Shown: positions 41,086 to 50,568, counted from the stretch's first letter. The stretch: 64,000 nucleotides of DNA from Staphylococcus sp. 17KM0847 (GCF_013463155.1 NZ_CP040781.1:1302001-1366000), one strand, 5' to 3'. The notes: a model not told the origin generated them from the sequence alone. Made by a program: numbers and translations.

Positions 41086-42063
41086 ATGGATACGGCAACA
41101 CATATTGCAATGGGGATTGGCTTAACTGCACTCGCAACAACTGATCCCACACTAGCAAATCATTTTACCGCAACAGCTACTATTGTTATCGCTGGTTCTT
41201 TAATTCCCGATATAGATACTGTACTAAAATTAAAAAATAACGCAACCTATATTGCAAACCATAGAGGGATTACACATTCTATCCCTTTCACATTACTATG
41301 GCCTCTATTACTAACATTGCTTGTATACGTCTTTTCCATAGGGATACCTCCTCTACACATCTGGTTATGGGCACAATTAGCAGTTGCATTACACGTATTT
41401 GTCGATATTTTCAATTCATATGGCACACAAGCTTTAAGACCTATTACCAATAAATGGATTCAACTTAGTGTCATTAATACGTTTGATCCCGTGATATTCG
41501 CTTTATTACTATTAGGTATCATCATCTGGTCTTTAGGTGCACACCCGTACACTGCTTTTATGCCTATTTTAATGATACTCATTGGTTATTATATTCTACG
41601 TTTTAAAATGCAAGCTTGGTTAAAAAAACAGGCGCTGAGTCAGATCCAACATTTAGGAACTCCTATTAAAACATTTATTGCACCAACCATTCGCTTTATG
41701 CAGTGGCGCATTGCTATCCAAACGGATACATATGACTATGTGGGGCGTAGCTATGGACGAAATATCGTATTTAGTGATAAAGTAAAGCGTCAATCATTGC
41801 CTGACATAGATATACTGAAACCGGTACGCAACGATCCAAATGTTCGAGCTTTTTTAAACTTTTCATCTATTTATCGTTGGCATATTGAACATATTGATAA
41901 TGAAACAACAGAGCTTCGATTAATTGATTTACGTTATTTAAAAAATGGTCACTATCAATTTGTCGCCATCGTTCATTTAGATAAGGATATGATTGTAAAA
42001 CACTCTTATACCGGTTGGGTGTTTAGTGAAAGTAAGCTTATGAAAAAACTATATGCACATTAG
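41086..42063 (+). CDS. yfhP: YfhP-like membrane metal-dependent hydrolase
   Basis: A 325-residue protein of the YdjM/DUF457 group. The N-terminal half has the predicted metal-site residues MDTATHIAMGIGL, SLIPDIDTVLK, and NHRGITHSIPF (a histidine-rich HRGxTH motif), followed by about four membrane segments and HVFVDIFNSYGTQ. The soluble C-terminal half (about 190-325) has no known motif. Activity of the family is unproven. GTG 41077 is in frame, but ATG 41086 (MDTATHIA) fits the family better. Adjacent to mutY as in Bacillus, back to back here. Confidence 0.82.
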   Translation: MDTATHIAMGIGLTALATTDPTLANHFTATATIVIAGSLIPDIDTVLKLKNNATYIANHRGITHSIPFTLLWPLLLTLLVYVFSIGIPPLHIWLWAQLAVALHVFVDIFNSYGTQALRPITNKWIQLSVINTFDPVIFALLLLGIIIWSLGAHPYTAFMPILMILIGYYILRFKMQAWLKKQALSQIQHLGTPIKTFIAPTIRFMQWRIAIQTDTYDYVGRSYGRNIVFSDKVKRQSLPDIDILKPVRNDPNVRAFLNFSSIYRWHIEHIDNETTELRLIDLRYLKNGHYQFVAIVHLDKDMIVKHSYTGWVFSESKLMKKLYAH

Positions 42064-42076
42064 CACTTTAACATGA

Positions 42077-42115
42077 AAAATCCCGAAACGTCTTTAAGCT
42101 GCGTTTCGGGATTTT
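42077..42115. terminator. Bidirectional terminator between yfhP and ABC permease
   Basis: Perfect 14-bp inverted repeat AAAATCCCGAAACG / CGTTTCGGGATTTT with an 11-base loop. Confidence 0.9.
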
Positions 42116-42131
42116 GAATACAATTCAAAGA

Positions 42132-42953
42132 TTATTTGATACGTGTTTTTACTTTAGACTTAGGGCGAGCCTCTTTATTTACCTTGTGTATATGTTCATT
42201 AGGTCTTAACTGTGTTACATAATCTCTTAGTGCAAAACTAAACACAATCATTAAGCCCATAAAACATAAAAAGTAAAGATGATACCCTATATGATTTAAA
42301 GCACCGTATCCGATGATTACAGATTGCTGCATACCATTAACTAAATAATAAAACGGATTGAGCATGAATATATGCGCTATAACACTTTCTGTGTTCTCAG
42401 GAATATAAAAGATAGGAGTTGCTATAAGCAACACACCTGAAATAGTCAAAAACAAAACATCTAACTTTGGATATAAAATATAGATTAAACCAAGTAAAAA
42501 TGACAATGTAACGATAAAGAATAAGCTCATTATAATATAAAAGAGAATACCTACCATTGTAGCGTCTGTATTAACTGATTTAAAAAAGAGCATCAGGATG
42601 ACGAGCAACAACAAGATGATGCTATATAAAGTTCCAGACAATACAACACGTAAAAAGGGACTGCTATCAAAATGACGTGTGACATAATAGTCTCTCGGAA
42701 AAAAACGATAGCTGCTATATATTGCAATCCAAATTACCGCAAATGTTATAGCACCTATTAAGCGGTAATCAATCATCACTTGTATCGCATCTAATGTTCC
42801 CATCAACTTAAAAAGTAAAGCATCTAACACAATAAATAGTGCACCAATAAGAAACGTTAACATTGCCCAGCGCTTGTGCATCTTAATTCGATAAAGACCA
42901 TAGCGAAAAAAGCGAGGAATCTCATGAAAAAAGCGTATTATATTTTCTATCAA
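42132..42953 (-). CDS. TagG-like ABC-2 permease
   Basis: A 273-residue permease with six membrane segments (about 30-50, 63-82, 105-127, 135-160, 168-186 and 225-245) and a basic tail KEARPKSKVKTR. The fold and the motif LNPFYYLVNGMQQSVI match ABC-2 permeases of the TagG/polysaccharide-exporter group. It is encoded 10 bp downstream of a TagH-like ATPase with a long extracytoplasmic C-terminus. The pair probably exports or positions a cell-envelope polymer, but the canonical wall teichoic acid tagGH is normally elsewhere, so this is a paralogue of unknown substrate. Confidence 0.75.
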   Translation of the reverse strand: MIENIIRFFHEIPRFFRYGLYRIKMHKRWAMLTFLIGALFIVLDALLFKLMGTLDAIQVMIDYRLIGAITFAVIWIAIYSSYRFFPRDYYVTRHFDSSPFLRVVLSGTLYSIILLLLVILMLFFKSVNTDATMVGILFYIIMSLFFIVTLSFLLGLIYILYPKLDVLFLTISGVLLIATPIFYIPENTESVIAHIFMLNPFYYLVNGMQQSVIIGYGALNHIGYHLYFLCFMGLMIVFSFALRDYVTQLRPNEHIHKVNKEARPKSKVKTRIK

Positions 42954-42963
42954 TATACCTCAC

Positions 42964-44499
42964 CTACAATTCTATAAAAATCCATTTATGTGTACTAAAA
43001 TCTGCTATATAATAACCTGCTTCTGTTTTAGCAATCCACATATCATCTTTAACATTAAATGTTTCGCGTAACTTTTTCTCTTTCACAATCGGAAATGTAT
43101 ATCCTATTAATTTATTCTGATCATCAAACAACATTTCAATAGGTTGCTCTAAAACAGGCTCAACAAATCTGTTTTCTTTATCTTTCTCTGCTACAAGTGT
43201 TTCATTGACTGTCTTATGTGACTTATGCAACTGGCTATTAAAATAATCAACATAATGAATATAATTTTGCTTCATATACGGTGCGAGTTCATCTCGTTCT
43301 ATTTGATTATAGAGGGCAGCAGGATTAAAATAATGAAACTTTTCTTTCGCACCAGTATATAATTTACCATTCATTTCTATGCGATATTTACGCTTATTTT
43401 CTCCAGTAATTGTCACAACAGTATGCTGCGGAATATGTATTTCTTTGCCACTATGATGCAATGATTTCAAAGTTGCTGACCCTGATGTCAACACACCGTA
43501 CGCTAATTTATCTGTAAAGCTTGTTTCTGAATGCTTAGAAATGGCATTTTGCGATGCTGATTCTGCAATGTCAAGTTTTCCTAAATTATTAAAAATCAAT
43601 ACACTAGATAATAACATTCCAACTAAAAACACAGCTGTCCATGTCCAAATTCTCGCTAAAAATACAGGTGGCTTAGCATGATGATAACGTTCAATACGTT
43701 TGAAATTATAAGTCAATTCTGGCATTCTTGTACGATTTCGTTTCCAATCTTCATCAAAATGTCGTTGCTCTTCTTCGGTTTTCAATGTTGCTCTATCTTG
43801 TTCATGGCGCTCAAAAGAAGGAATGACTTGCTTGACGAATCCTTCTTTACGCAATTGGCCATGTGAAATCCAAACAGCATAGTTGCTCACGGCCTTCACT
43901 TTAGTCACATCATTATCGATTGTAATCCATGTGTACCCTTTATTCACGTATTCTGCTACCATATTTTGAGCTTTATCAAAAAAATCCTCATCTAAATAAG
44001 ACAAAATATGGCTCAAAATAACAATCTCTGCTTGTGATGAACGTGCTAAACTAAATAATAGTTGTGCATACTGCTCATCCGTTAAGTCTTTGACCAAATC
44101 GTGTTTGTTATCTGCCAAATGTGCATATTTTATCACTTGAATCACTTTATGTTTAGGAACATCCACTTCATAAAGTTGTATAACATCATTAACATAATCG
44201 AGAACTGGTACATGCTCTACATTTTTTTGATTCATATTCGCATAAAATAATGTAGCTTTTCTCACTACACGTCCTTTGTCTGGTAAAACTGTACCTGCAA
44301 GTATCTCACCTACTAACGATTTAGATGATGCTGCTTCTCCAATAATACCAAGGGCTTCTCCTTGATAAATATGCAATGTGATATTATTAAGTTCGATGTC
44401 TTCAGGCTGATAACTAAAAGGTTTGAGCACATTTTGCTTTTTTTGATTGCGATAATAGTGTGTGACATTGATCATCTTTAATACAATTGCATTACTCAT
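42964..44499 (-). CDS. TagH-like ABC protein with degenerate ATPase motifs
   Basis: A 511-residue protein with an ABC domain (about 1-235), one membrane segment (about 283-303) and an extracytoplasmic C-terminal domain (about 305-511), the TagH layout. The Walker A position reads GIIGEAASSKSL (K60, S61 kept, glycines lost), the signature is LTDEQ instead of LSGGQ, and the Walker B region EIVILSHILSYLD lacks the D-E pair. I infer poor or no ATP hydrolysis and a structural or regulatory role, perhaps with another ATPase. It is followed by the TagG-like permease (10-bp gap) and preceded by yfhH (14-bp gap), so it is part of a recX-yfhH-ABC operon. Confidence 0.75.
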   Translation of the reverse strand: MSNAIVLKMINVTHYYRNQKKQNVLKPFSYQPEDIELNNITLHIYQGEALGIIGEAASSKSLVGEILAGTVLPDKGRVVRKATLFYANMNQKNVEHVPVLDYVNDVIQLYEVDVPKHKVIQVIKYAHLADNKHDLVKDLTDEQYAQLLFSLARSSQAEIVILSHILSYLDEDFFDKAQNMVAEYVNKGYTWITIDNDVTKVKAVSNYAVWISHGQLRKEGFVKQVIPSFERHEQDRATLKTEEEQRHFDEDWKRNRTRMPELTYNFKRIERYHHAKPPVFLARIWTWTAVFLVGMLLSSVLIFNNLGKLDIAESASQNAISKHSETSFTDKLAYGVLTSGSATLKSLHHSGKEIHIPQHTVVTITGENKRKYRIEMNGKLYTGAKEKFHYFNPAALYNQIERDELAPYMKQNYIHYVDYFNSQLHKSHKTVNETLVAEKDKENRFVEPVLEQPIEMLFDDQNKLIGYTFPIVKEKKLRETFNVKDDMWIAKTEAGYYIADFSTHKWIFIEL

Positions 44500-44513
44500 C
44501 TATGTCACCCCTT

Positions 44514-44828
44514 CTATAATTTTAATAAAGAGAGTGGTATCCCCTCTTCTGATTGAATACTATTAACACGATACCCCCATGCAAAAATACCTTTGAGACG
44601 CTCGACTTTAAAATATTGCTCTGATTCATCTCGTAAAAGGTACATCTTTCCTATTTCGATCGTTTCCGGGTCTATCAAATAACTTTCTGCAATAATAACT
44701 TTGTTTTGGTACACATCATATTCATTCATAATACCATTCATTTCAGCTTTACGCATTTTTTCTTTGTAAGTTTGTATCTCATGCAAAATTTCTTGTCTTG
44801 TCATCTCACTTAGTCTTTTTTTATTCAT
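44514..44828 (-). CDS. yfhH: YfhH family protein (DUF1811)
   Basis: A 104-residue cytoplasmic protein: a helical N-terminal half (RLSEMTRQEILHEIQTYKEK), then a beta-rich SH3-like half (IEIGKMYLLRDESEQYFKVERLKGIFAWGYRVNS). It matches the DUF1811/YfhH family found beside recX in Bacillales. Its start overlaps the recX stop by 8 bp, indicating translational coupling. Function unknown; a role with RecX is a guess from linkage. Confidence 0.82.
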   Translation of the reverse strand: MNKKRLSEMTRQEILHEIQTYKEKMRKAEMNGIMNEYDVYQNKVIIAESYLIDPETIEIGKMYLLRDESEQYFKVERLKGIFAWGYRVNSIQSEEGIPLSLLKL

Positions 44829-45624
44829 TTTCTATACCACTTTCTACTAGTTTTTGTTGAATATCATCATATGTATAACCTTTTCTCATCAATACCTCAA
44901 CAAGCCTTGCTCGCAATTGTCGTCCTTCATATTTATTATGATATTTATTAAAAAATTTCTCTAAATCTCGTTGTAATAAGCTATCTATTATTTCAGGTTC
45001 TGGTTCAAAATTTAACGTTTCAACGACATGCATAATGACATCTAAAGTGTATCCTTTATTCATGAGAGCCTGTTGCACTTGTTGACGTACTTTAACAGCT
45101 GGTCCCTTTTTTTGACGTAGGATTTTCTCTGCTAATGCATATATCTTTTCTATAGGCTGTTCATCTATGTAACAAGCGACCCCTCGCTCTATTAGCTCTT
45201 TTTCAATACCAGCTTGTTGTAACTTTTTGCGAAATATTTCTGGTCCTTTATCTGTCGTGCGTATCATTGTGTTCTTTAAACTTTCCATATAGTCAACATG
45301 GTCAATTAACTTTAAACGCTCACAATATTCCAAGGCTTGTTCGATAATGGTATCAGGATATTCTTTTTTTATGAGATGCTGACGTATTTCATGGCGTGTT
45401 CGCTTACGATAAGACAAATAATGAATAGCTTGATTAATGGCTTGTTGTTGAAATTCACGTGCTTCAATCTCTCCCAAACGTTCTCTATTCACTTCGTCTC
45501 CTTTCTTTAAGTTGAAGTGAACAAGTGTATCAATGGAAACCCCTATTGCAAATACATCATCAATATATATATTAAACCGCTCGTTATTATTTTTCTGAAC
45601 TTCAATTTTAGAAATTTGTGGCAT
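44821..45624 (-). CDS. recX: RecA modulator RecX
   Basis: A 267-residue RecX, which binds RecA filaments and limits recombination. The long Gram-positive form has tandem three-helix repeats: FQQQAINQAIHYLSYRKRTRHEIRQHL (first), then GPEIFRKKLQQAGIEKELIE, VRQQVQQALMNKGYTLDVI and RQLRARLVEVLMRKGYTYDDI, with the K-GY-D pattern at repeat ends. The N-terminal 50 residues (KIEVQKNNNERFNIYID) form the usual beta-rich cap. First gene of the recX-yfhH-ABC operon. Confidence 0.92.
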   Translation of the reverse strand: MPQISKIEVQKNNNERFNIYIDDVFAIGVSIDTLVHFNLKKGDEVNRERLGEIEAREFQQQAINQAIHYLSYRKRTRHEIRQHLIKKEYPDTIIEQALEYCERLKLIDHVDYMESLKNTMIRTTDKGPEIFRKKLQQAGIEKELIERGVACYIDEQPIEKIYALAEKILRQKKGPAVKVRQQVQQALMNKGYTLDVIMHVVETLNFEPEPEIIDSLLQRDLEKFFNKYHNKYEGRQLRARLVEVLMRKGYTYDDIQQKLVESGIENE

Positions 45625-45733
45625 AATATCCCCTCTCTCAATACCGTTCCCTTTACACCTCTGTATTATATGCCGTTCAAAACCTTTAATCTACTGATTT
45701 ACTTTATGATATATCACAATATAAAAAGAAAAA

Positions 45734-45780
45734 AGCGAGACAGAAACCTTAATGATTTCAAAGGATTTCGTTTTCTCGCT
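45734..45780 (-). terminator. Terminator after sgtB
   Basis: Outer stem AGCGAGA/TCTCGCT and inner GAAACCTT/AAGGATTTC; on the minus strand a TTTTTTCTTTTT tract follows. Contains the GAGACAGAAACC string. Confidence 0.85.
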
Positions 45781-45792
45781 TCCACATTGCAT

Positions 45793-46602
45793 TTACTCTG
45801 TGCCAAGTTGTTGTAATGCTTCTGTATATTGTGCTTCCGTAATATAATTTTGTTGTTTCATCTTCTCTAGTGTCATCTTTGTTCGATTGATAAAAGATGC
45901 CGACATATCATTCACATTATAAACAGATGGTGCATTGATCTTACTCGCTAAAATGGCACTTTGCAATACAGAAATTTGTGGTAAGTTCGTATTGTTTGTA
46001 TTTGTTGTAACACCAAAATAATAATTTGCAGCTGACTCAATTGTATAGCTATTATCTCCAAAATAGATATTATTCATATAATAACTTAAAATTTTTTCTT
46101 TCTCGTACTCATCTTCTACACGCCATGCTACGAACATTTCTTTCAGCTTACGTGTAATGGTTTGTTGATTATCATAATAATAATTCTTTACCAGTTGCTG
46201 TGTAATCGTACTCCCACCTTGCAAACGATCTGGATCTTTAATCGAAGTAAAAATAGCGCGTATACTTCCTTTAAAATCTACTCCATGATGTTTATAAAAG
46301 CGCCTGTCTTCAACAGCAATAAAAGCACCTTTCGTATATTCTGGTATAGCACGTGCATCAACATATGTTGCTTTTTGTTCAATTTGTGATAAGTTTGAAA
46401 CATCTGCTCTCTGAGCTAACGCAAACATTAAACCAACAAATAGTACAAGACATACACCTACAACAAGCAACAAAGTTCTAAAAATACGTCGTGGTTTTCT
46501 TTTATGTGGCGGTGTACCAACTGGACGATAATACGTATTATAATGTGGTTCATTCGGCATTTGTTTTCGTTGAGCACGTTTTATTCGGTCAGCCCTTTTC
46601 AT
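45793..46602 (-). CDS. sgtB: Monofunctional peptidoglycan glycosyltransferase SgtB
   Basis: A 269-residue GT51 enzyme polymerising lipid II into glycan strands. A basic cytoplasmic N-terminus and one membrane anchor (about 43-65) precede the catalytic domain: AVEDRRFYKHHGVDFKG (motif 1, catalytic glutamate), GGSTITQQLVKNYY (motif 2), RKLKEMFVAWRVE (motif 3), EKEKILSYYMNNIYFGDNSYTIE (motif 4) and NINAPSVYN-like motif 5 (KINAPSVYNVN). There is no transpeptidase domain. It acts at the outer face of the membrane. Monocistronic, with its own terminator; in S. aureus the homologue belongs to the VraSR stimulon (known). Confidence 0.93.
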   Translation of the reverse strand: MKRADRIKRAQRKQMPNEPHYNTYYRPVGTPPHKRKPRRIFRTLLLVVGVCLVLFVGLMFALAQRADVSNLSQIEQKATYVDARAIPEYTKGAFIAVEDRRFYKHHGVDFKGSIRAIFTSIKDPDRLQGGSTITQQLVKNYYYDNQQTITRKLKEMFVAWRVEDEYEKEKILSYYMNNIYFGDNSYTIESAANYYFGVTTNTNNTNLPQISVLQSAILASKINAPSVYNVNDMSASFINRTKMTLEKMKQQNYITEAQYTEALQQLGTE

Positions 46603-46998
46603 TCATCATGACCTACTTTCTCTAATCTTCTTACAATTGAGTTTATCAAGTCTTATATATTTAATCTATACCTTTCATTAAAAATCAGTCCCTAGCACGA
46701 GGGTATCTCATGATAATTATGAGTAAATAATTATAGAGAGACTACATAATCAATGAACAGTTCTCAAAGTATGACAATAAGCTAAATTTACACTACCTTT
46801 TCTATATCGTCGTATAATAGAGGGGGAGGCATTAAATTGTACTGAGTATGCATCCTTACCAAATACTATATAAACTTGAAAAGCTCAGATGAACTTTTAA
46901 TAAACCTTTTTTCAATGTTTCAAAGTGATGTATTAGCTTGTTAACACATACTATTTTTATTACAACTTATATCATTTTAGAAAGGAGCTTCATACATT
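46603..46998. other. Divergent promoter region sgtB / FemABX-like gene
   Basis: A TATAAT box at 46813-46818 (plus) may serve the FemABX-like gene, leaving a leader of about 170 bases, but no good -35 is seen. I looked for a T-box in this leader because of the tRNA link and found no AGGGTGGNACCGCG-type sequence. No small gene is supported. Confidence 0.5.
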
Positions 46999-48216
46999 AT
47001 GAAGTTTTTAAACCTTACAGAAGAAGAATTCACACGATTTGTCGATGAACACCACAGTCACTATACGCAATCTATTAAGCGTTACAAAGCATCTGATCAA
47101 TCACATCTTGTCGGTGTTAAAAACGATAATGGTGAAGTGATCGCTGCATGTTTGATTAGTGCTTATCGTTCTCTCAAAATATTTAAATATTTCTATACTG
47201 AACGTGGACCTGTTATGGATTTTCAAAATACAGCACTCGTCCATTTTTTCTTCAAACATCTCACTCAATATTTGAAACAACACCGTGGTCTTTACTTGCG
47301 CGTAGATCCTTATGTTATCGAATCTATTCGCTCTGCTGATGGAGAAATTATAAAAACACAAGATAATCGCGCTTGGCAAGATACACTTGCACAACTCGGA
47401 TATCAACACCAAGGCTACCCTATCGGCTACTCTAAAATCAGTCAAATCCGCTGGTTATCCGTATTGAACTTGCAAGATAAGTCTCCTGAACAATTACTAA
47501 AAGAAATGGACTATCAAACACGACGAAATATCAAAAAAACTTATGAAATGGGCGTTAAAGTCAAAACACTCTCCATAGAAGAGACGGAACGCTTTTATAA
47601 GTTAAATCAAATGGCAGAAGAAAAACATAACTTCAAGTTCAGAGACTTGGATTACTTTAAACGCCTTCAACGTACTTATGGTGATCATATCGTATTAAAA
47701 TTAGCGTATATTGATTTACAAGATTATATACAAGAATTACATGATAAACATAACACGTTGCAAAAACAATATGCTGAAGTCGAAATAAAACTTGCAGAAA
47801 ATCCTAACTCAAAGAAAACTAAGACTAAGGCGCATCAACTACAACAACAACTGACCAGCACACAGCGCAAAATCGAACAAACAAAAGCATTGATCGCTTC
47901 TGATGGACATATACTAGACTTGGCTGCTGCTGTCTTTATTTTTAATCATCATGAAGTTTACTATTTATCAAGTGGCTCTAATCCAAAGTACAATGCCTAT
48001 ATGGGTGCTTATCGTTTACAATGGGATATGATTAACTTTGCAAAAGAACATAACATTGAACGATACAACTTTTACGGTATTACAGGAGATTTTAGCGAAA
48101 CTGCTGAAGATTTCGGTGTACAACAATTTAAAAAAGGATTTAATGCACACGTAGAAGAATATGTTGGGGATTATATTAAACCATTACGCCCCTTCCTATA
48201 CCGTTTTGTACGTTAA
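46999..48216 (+). CDS. FemABX-family aminoacyl-tRNA-dependent peptidyltransferase
   Basis: A 405-residue FemABX-family enzyme that would add amino acids from aminoacyl-tRNA to the lipid II stem peptide, making the interpeptide bridge. Two GNAT-like halves are seen: MKFLNLTEEEFTRFVDEH and YFYTERGPVMDF early, TRRNIKKTYEMGVKVK mid-protein, and NAYMGAYRLQWDMINFAKEH with YNFYGITGDFSETAEDFGVQQFKKGF late. A helical coiled-coil arm (about 240-300, KTKAHQLQQQLTSTQRKIEQ) marks the FemA/FemB type. Length agrees with FemA/FmhA (about 400-420). It stands alone outside a femAB operon, so an FmhA/FmhC-like or lysostaphin-immunity-like (Epr/Lif) role is plausible; the amino acid is unknown. Confidence 0.88.
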   Translation: MKFLNLTEEEFTRFVDEHHSHYTQSIKRYKASDQSHLVGVKNDNGEVIAACLISAYRSLKIFKYFYTERGPVMDFQNTALVHFFFKHLTQYLKQHRGLYLRVDPYVIESIRSADGEIIKTQDNRAWQDTLAQLGYQHQGYPIGYSKISQIRWLSVLNLQDKSPEQLLKEMDYQTRRNIKKTYEMGVKVKTLSIEETERFYKLNQMAEEKHNFKFRDLDYFKRLQRTYGDHIVLKLAYIDLQDYIQELHDKHNTLQKQYAEVEIKLAENPNSKKTKTKAHQLQQQLTSTQRKIEQTKALIASDGHILDLAAAVFIFNHHEVYYLSSGSNPKYNAYMGAYRLQWDMINFAKEHNIERYNFYGITGDFSETAEDFGVQQFKKGFNAHVEEYVGDYIKPLRPFLYRFVR

Positions 48217-48264
48217 TCAATAAAATAAGACTCGCGCATAAGGAAAAATCGTCCTAAATCAATA

Positions 48265-48312
48265 ACAAAGATGACTAGAAGTGTAAATATTTGTACTTCT
48301 AGTCATCTTTGT
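48265..48312. terminator. Bidirectional terminator between FemABX-like and PfpI-like genes
   Basis: Perfect 18-bp inverted repeat (ACAAAGATGACTAGAAGT and its complement). The upstream flank carries the AAAAATCGTCCTA string also found at 1580. Confidence 0.88.
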
Positions 48313-48370
48313 TTGAATGGGGTTAAGAAAGCTTTTCAAAAATAAACTTTCTATCCCGTTCTTTTATTTA

Positions 48371-48889
48371 TTAGCCTTTTAACTGATTACCGATTTCGCG
48401 ATTGAAGTCATCTAAATCATCAGGTGTACGACTTGTGACAATGTTATTGTCTACTACGACAGCTTCATCTACTACTGTTGCACCTGCATTCGACAAATCT
48501 TTATGAACATTGCGTACTGCTGTTAGTGTACGTCCTTTTAACGCATCTGTATCAATTAAAATTTGTGGTCCATGACAAATTGCAAATATAGGTTTATCTT
48601 CAGCTACAAAGTAAGAAGCAAATTGACCATATCGGCCTTCTGCATCCCCTCTTAAATGATCTGGTGAAAAACCACCAGGCAGTAATAGAGCGTCATAATT
48701 TTCAGGACGTGCTTCAGCAATACTGATATCCACAGTAGCTTCCACACCGTGCTTTCCTGTCAAAGTTGCACCTTGCGTATGACCGATAATCACAGTTTCA
48801 TAACCTGCTGCTTGGACTGCTTCAGCTGGACTTGTTAGCTCAATATCCTCAAATTCATCCGCAAGTAATACTGCTACTTTTTTTGTCAT
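48371..48889 (-). CDS. DJ-1/PfpI family protein (deglycase/chaperone-like)
   Basis: A 172-residue PfpI/YhbO-like protein. The nucleophile elbow is AICHGPQ with C105-H106, the acidic partner is in [10 protein letters not shown] (about residue 15), and the oxyanion segment is [13 protein letters not shown]. Family members act as protease-like, deglycase or stress proteins; which one applies here cannot be told. In S. aureus the homologue was structurally studied as a general stress chaperone-like protein (from memory). Soluble, monocistronic, with good ribosome binding site AAAGGTGA. Confidence 0.88.
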   Translation of the reverse strand: MTKKVAVLLADEFEDIELTSPAEAVQAAGYETVIIGHTQGATLTGKHGVEATVDISIAEARPENYDALLLPGGFSPDHLRGDAEGRYGQFASYFVAEDKPIFAICHGPQILIDTDALKGRTLTAVRNVHKDLSNAGATVVDEAVVVDNNIVTSRTPDDLDDFNREIGNQLKG

Positions 48890-48983
48890 AATGATTCACC
48901 TTTCTTTTTAAAATGTTACTTATCATTTATCCTGAGCGTATCATGTCTAAACATCATTCTCAAATTTTTAATATACTTAACAA

Positions 48984-49145
48984 CTAACGGCGTAGTTCAC
49001 TCACCTTTGCTTCAAGTTGATCCAACAAGGCAATCCATTCGTCAATATCTGCAACTTCAACTTCATCGGGGTTCACGTGTGACATATCCTCAATAAATTG
49101 TGATAACCTTTCTTTGACCTGATTGATTGTTTGTGGCTCTTTCAT
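48984..49145 (-). CDS. Small SE1561-family protein
   Basis: A 53-residue acidic protein starting MKEPQTINQVKERLSQFIED and containing NPDEVEVADIDEWIALLDQLE. It matches the small uncharacterised staphylococcal SE1561 family. The longer frame (to 49184) is not used: AAAGGAG precedes ATG 49145 by about 11 bases. It is helical, with no signal or membrane segment. Function unknown; the gene is conserved beside the PfpI and YfkAB genes. Confidence 0.75.
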   Translation of the reverse strand: MKEPQTINQVKERLSQFIEDMSHVNPDEVEVADIDEWIALLDQLEAKVSELRR

Positions 49146-49422
49146 AGTTCGTTGTTCTCCTTTATAATAGTTTGTTGTAGTCAATATCCATCTTATGTAT
49201 AAGTTATGGAAACAATCGTAAGCTTAAAAATTGTTTTAAAGCTTCTTTTATAAAAATAAGCAGTAACTCTATAAAACATACAGCTGAATCCAAATCGAGC
49301 TAACTTTGAAGTGGTAACATAATAAAAATTTTAGAGCTATACGCTTCTACCTGTTTCCTATACATATATGCGTATATTATCATATCAAATACACTTACAA
49401 TTTAAAATGAGGAGTTTTTAAC

Positions 49423-50568
49423 GTGTTAATGACTAACAAACAACCCATTACGATTGCCAATGATCCATGGGAACCTTATCGCGACATCGAACAACACGGT
49501 CAACGTGTACTTAGTAATGTTGAGTTTACAACAACCAATTTATGTAATATGCGTTGTAGTCATTGTGCGGTAGGCTATACATTACAATTAAGTGATCCAG
49601 ATACGCTACCTATGCCTTTAATTTTGAAACGGCTGGATGAAATTCCGACATTGCGTACTATTTCTATCACTGGTGGCGAACCCATGTTTTCTAAAAAATC
49701 TATTCGCAATGTTGTAAAGCCTCTACTACATTATGCATATAAACGTGGTATTTATGTTCAAATGAATTCTAATTTGACACTACCATTAGAACGCTATTTA
49801 GATATTGCTGAATATATTGACGTACTCCATATTTCTCATAACTGGGGAACTATCGATACGTTTACTGAAGTCGGCTTTGGTGCTATGGAGCAAAAACCAC
49901 CATTAAAAGCACGTATCAAACTGTTCGAACAAATGCTTAATAATGCACGCGCATTGAGTGAACAAGGCATGTTTGTCTCTGCTGAAACAATGCTCAATCA
50001 ACAAACACAGCCTTATCTTGAAAAAATTCATAATGAAGTCGTTGATACAATGAAATGTCAACGTCATGAGATTCATCCAATGTACCCTGCCGATTTTGCC
50101 AGTCAATTAGAAGTCCTTTCGCTAGCAGAAATGAAACAAGCAATTCATCATTTATTAGATATTCGAAACCCTAATGTATGGATGCTATTCGGTACGCTTC
50201 CTATTTTTCCTTGTTTACAAGATGACAACGACGCAGTGTTACGTCAACGCTTATTAGACGCACCTAACGTATCTTTGCGTAACGATCCAGATGGACGCAG
50301 TCGTTTAAACGTCAATGTATTTACAGGGAACGTCATTGTCACTGATTTTGGTGACGAAACGGGAACATTAGCAAATATCAAACAAGATACATTAACTGAT
50401 GTTTTTTCAAAATGGCTGACTTCTTCACTGTCGCAATCTATTAACTGTCATTGTCCACATTTTGAATGTCTAGGACCTAACATACTCGTTAAAAATATGT
50501 ATTATCCCAACGAAAACTTCAATCATCTCGAACAAATAATGCACAATAGCAAATCATTGCATACATGA
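49423..50568 (+). CDS. yfkAB: YfkAB radical SAM / CxxxCxxC protein
   Basis: A 381-residue radical S-adenosylmethionine protein. The [4Fe-4S] motif is C41-X3-C45-X2-C48 in TTNLCNMRCSHC, followed by the SAM-binding ITGGEPMFS. The C-terminal part has a second cysteine cluster, CHCPHFECLGPN (about 344-355), typical of YfkAB. The reaction is unknown. The start is either GTG 49423 (8 bases from GAGGAG) or ATG 49429; I keep the GTG. It ends in a bidirectional terminator. Confidence 0.88.
   Translation: MLMTNKQPITIANDPWEPYRDIEQHGQRVLSNVEFTTTNLCNMRCSHCAVGYTLQLSDPDTLPMPLILKRLDEIPTLRTISITGGEPMFSKKSIRNVVKPLLHYAYKRGIYVQMNSNLTLPLERYLDIAEYIDVLHISHNWGTIDTFTEVGFGAMEQKPPLKARIKLFEQMLNNARALSEQGMFVSAETMLNQQTQPYLEKIHNEVVDTMKCQRHEIHPMYPADFASQLEVLSLAEMKQAIHHLLDIRNPNVWMLFGTLPIFPCLQDDNDAVLRQRLLDAPNVSLRNDPDGRSRLNVNVFTGNVIVTDFGDETGTLANIKQDTLTDVFSKWLTSSLSQSINCHCPHFECLGPNILVKNMYYPNENFNHLEQIMHNSKSLHT

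Noticed and set aside
46820..46998. Possible T-box leader for the FemABX-like gene
   Set aside because: No T-box core sequence and no specifier-stem arrangement could be seen.
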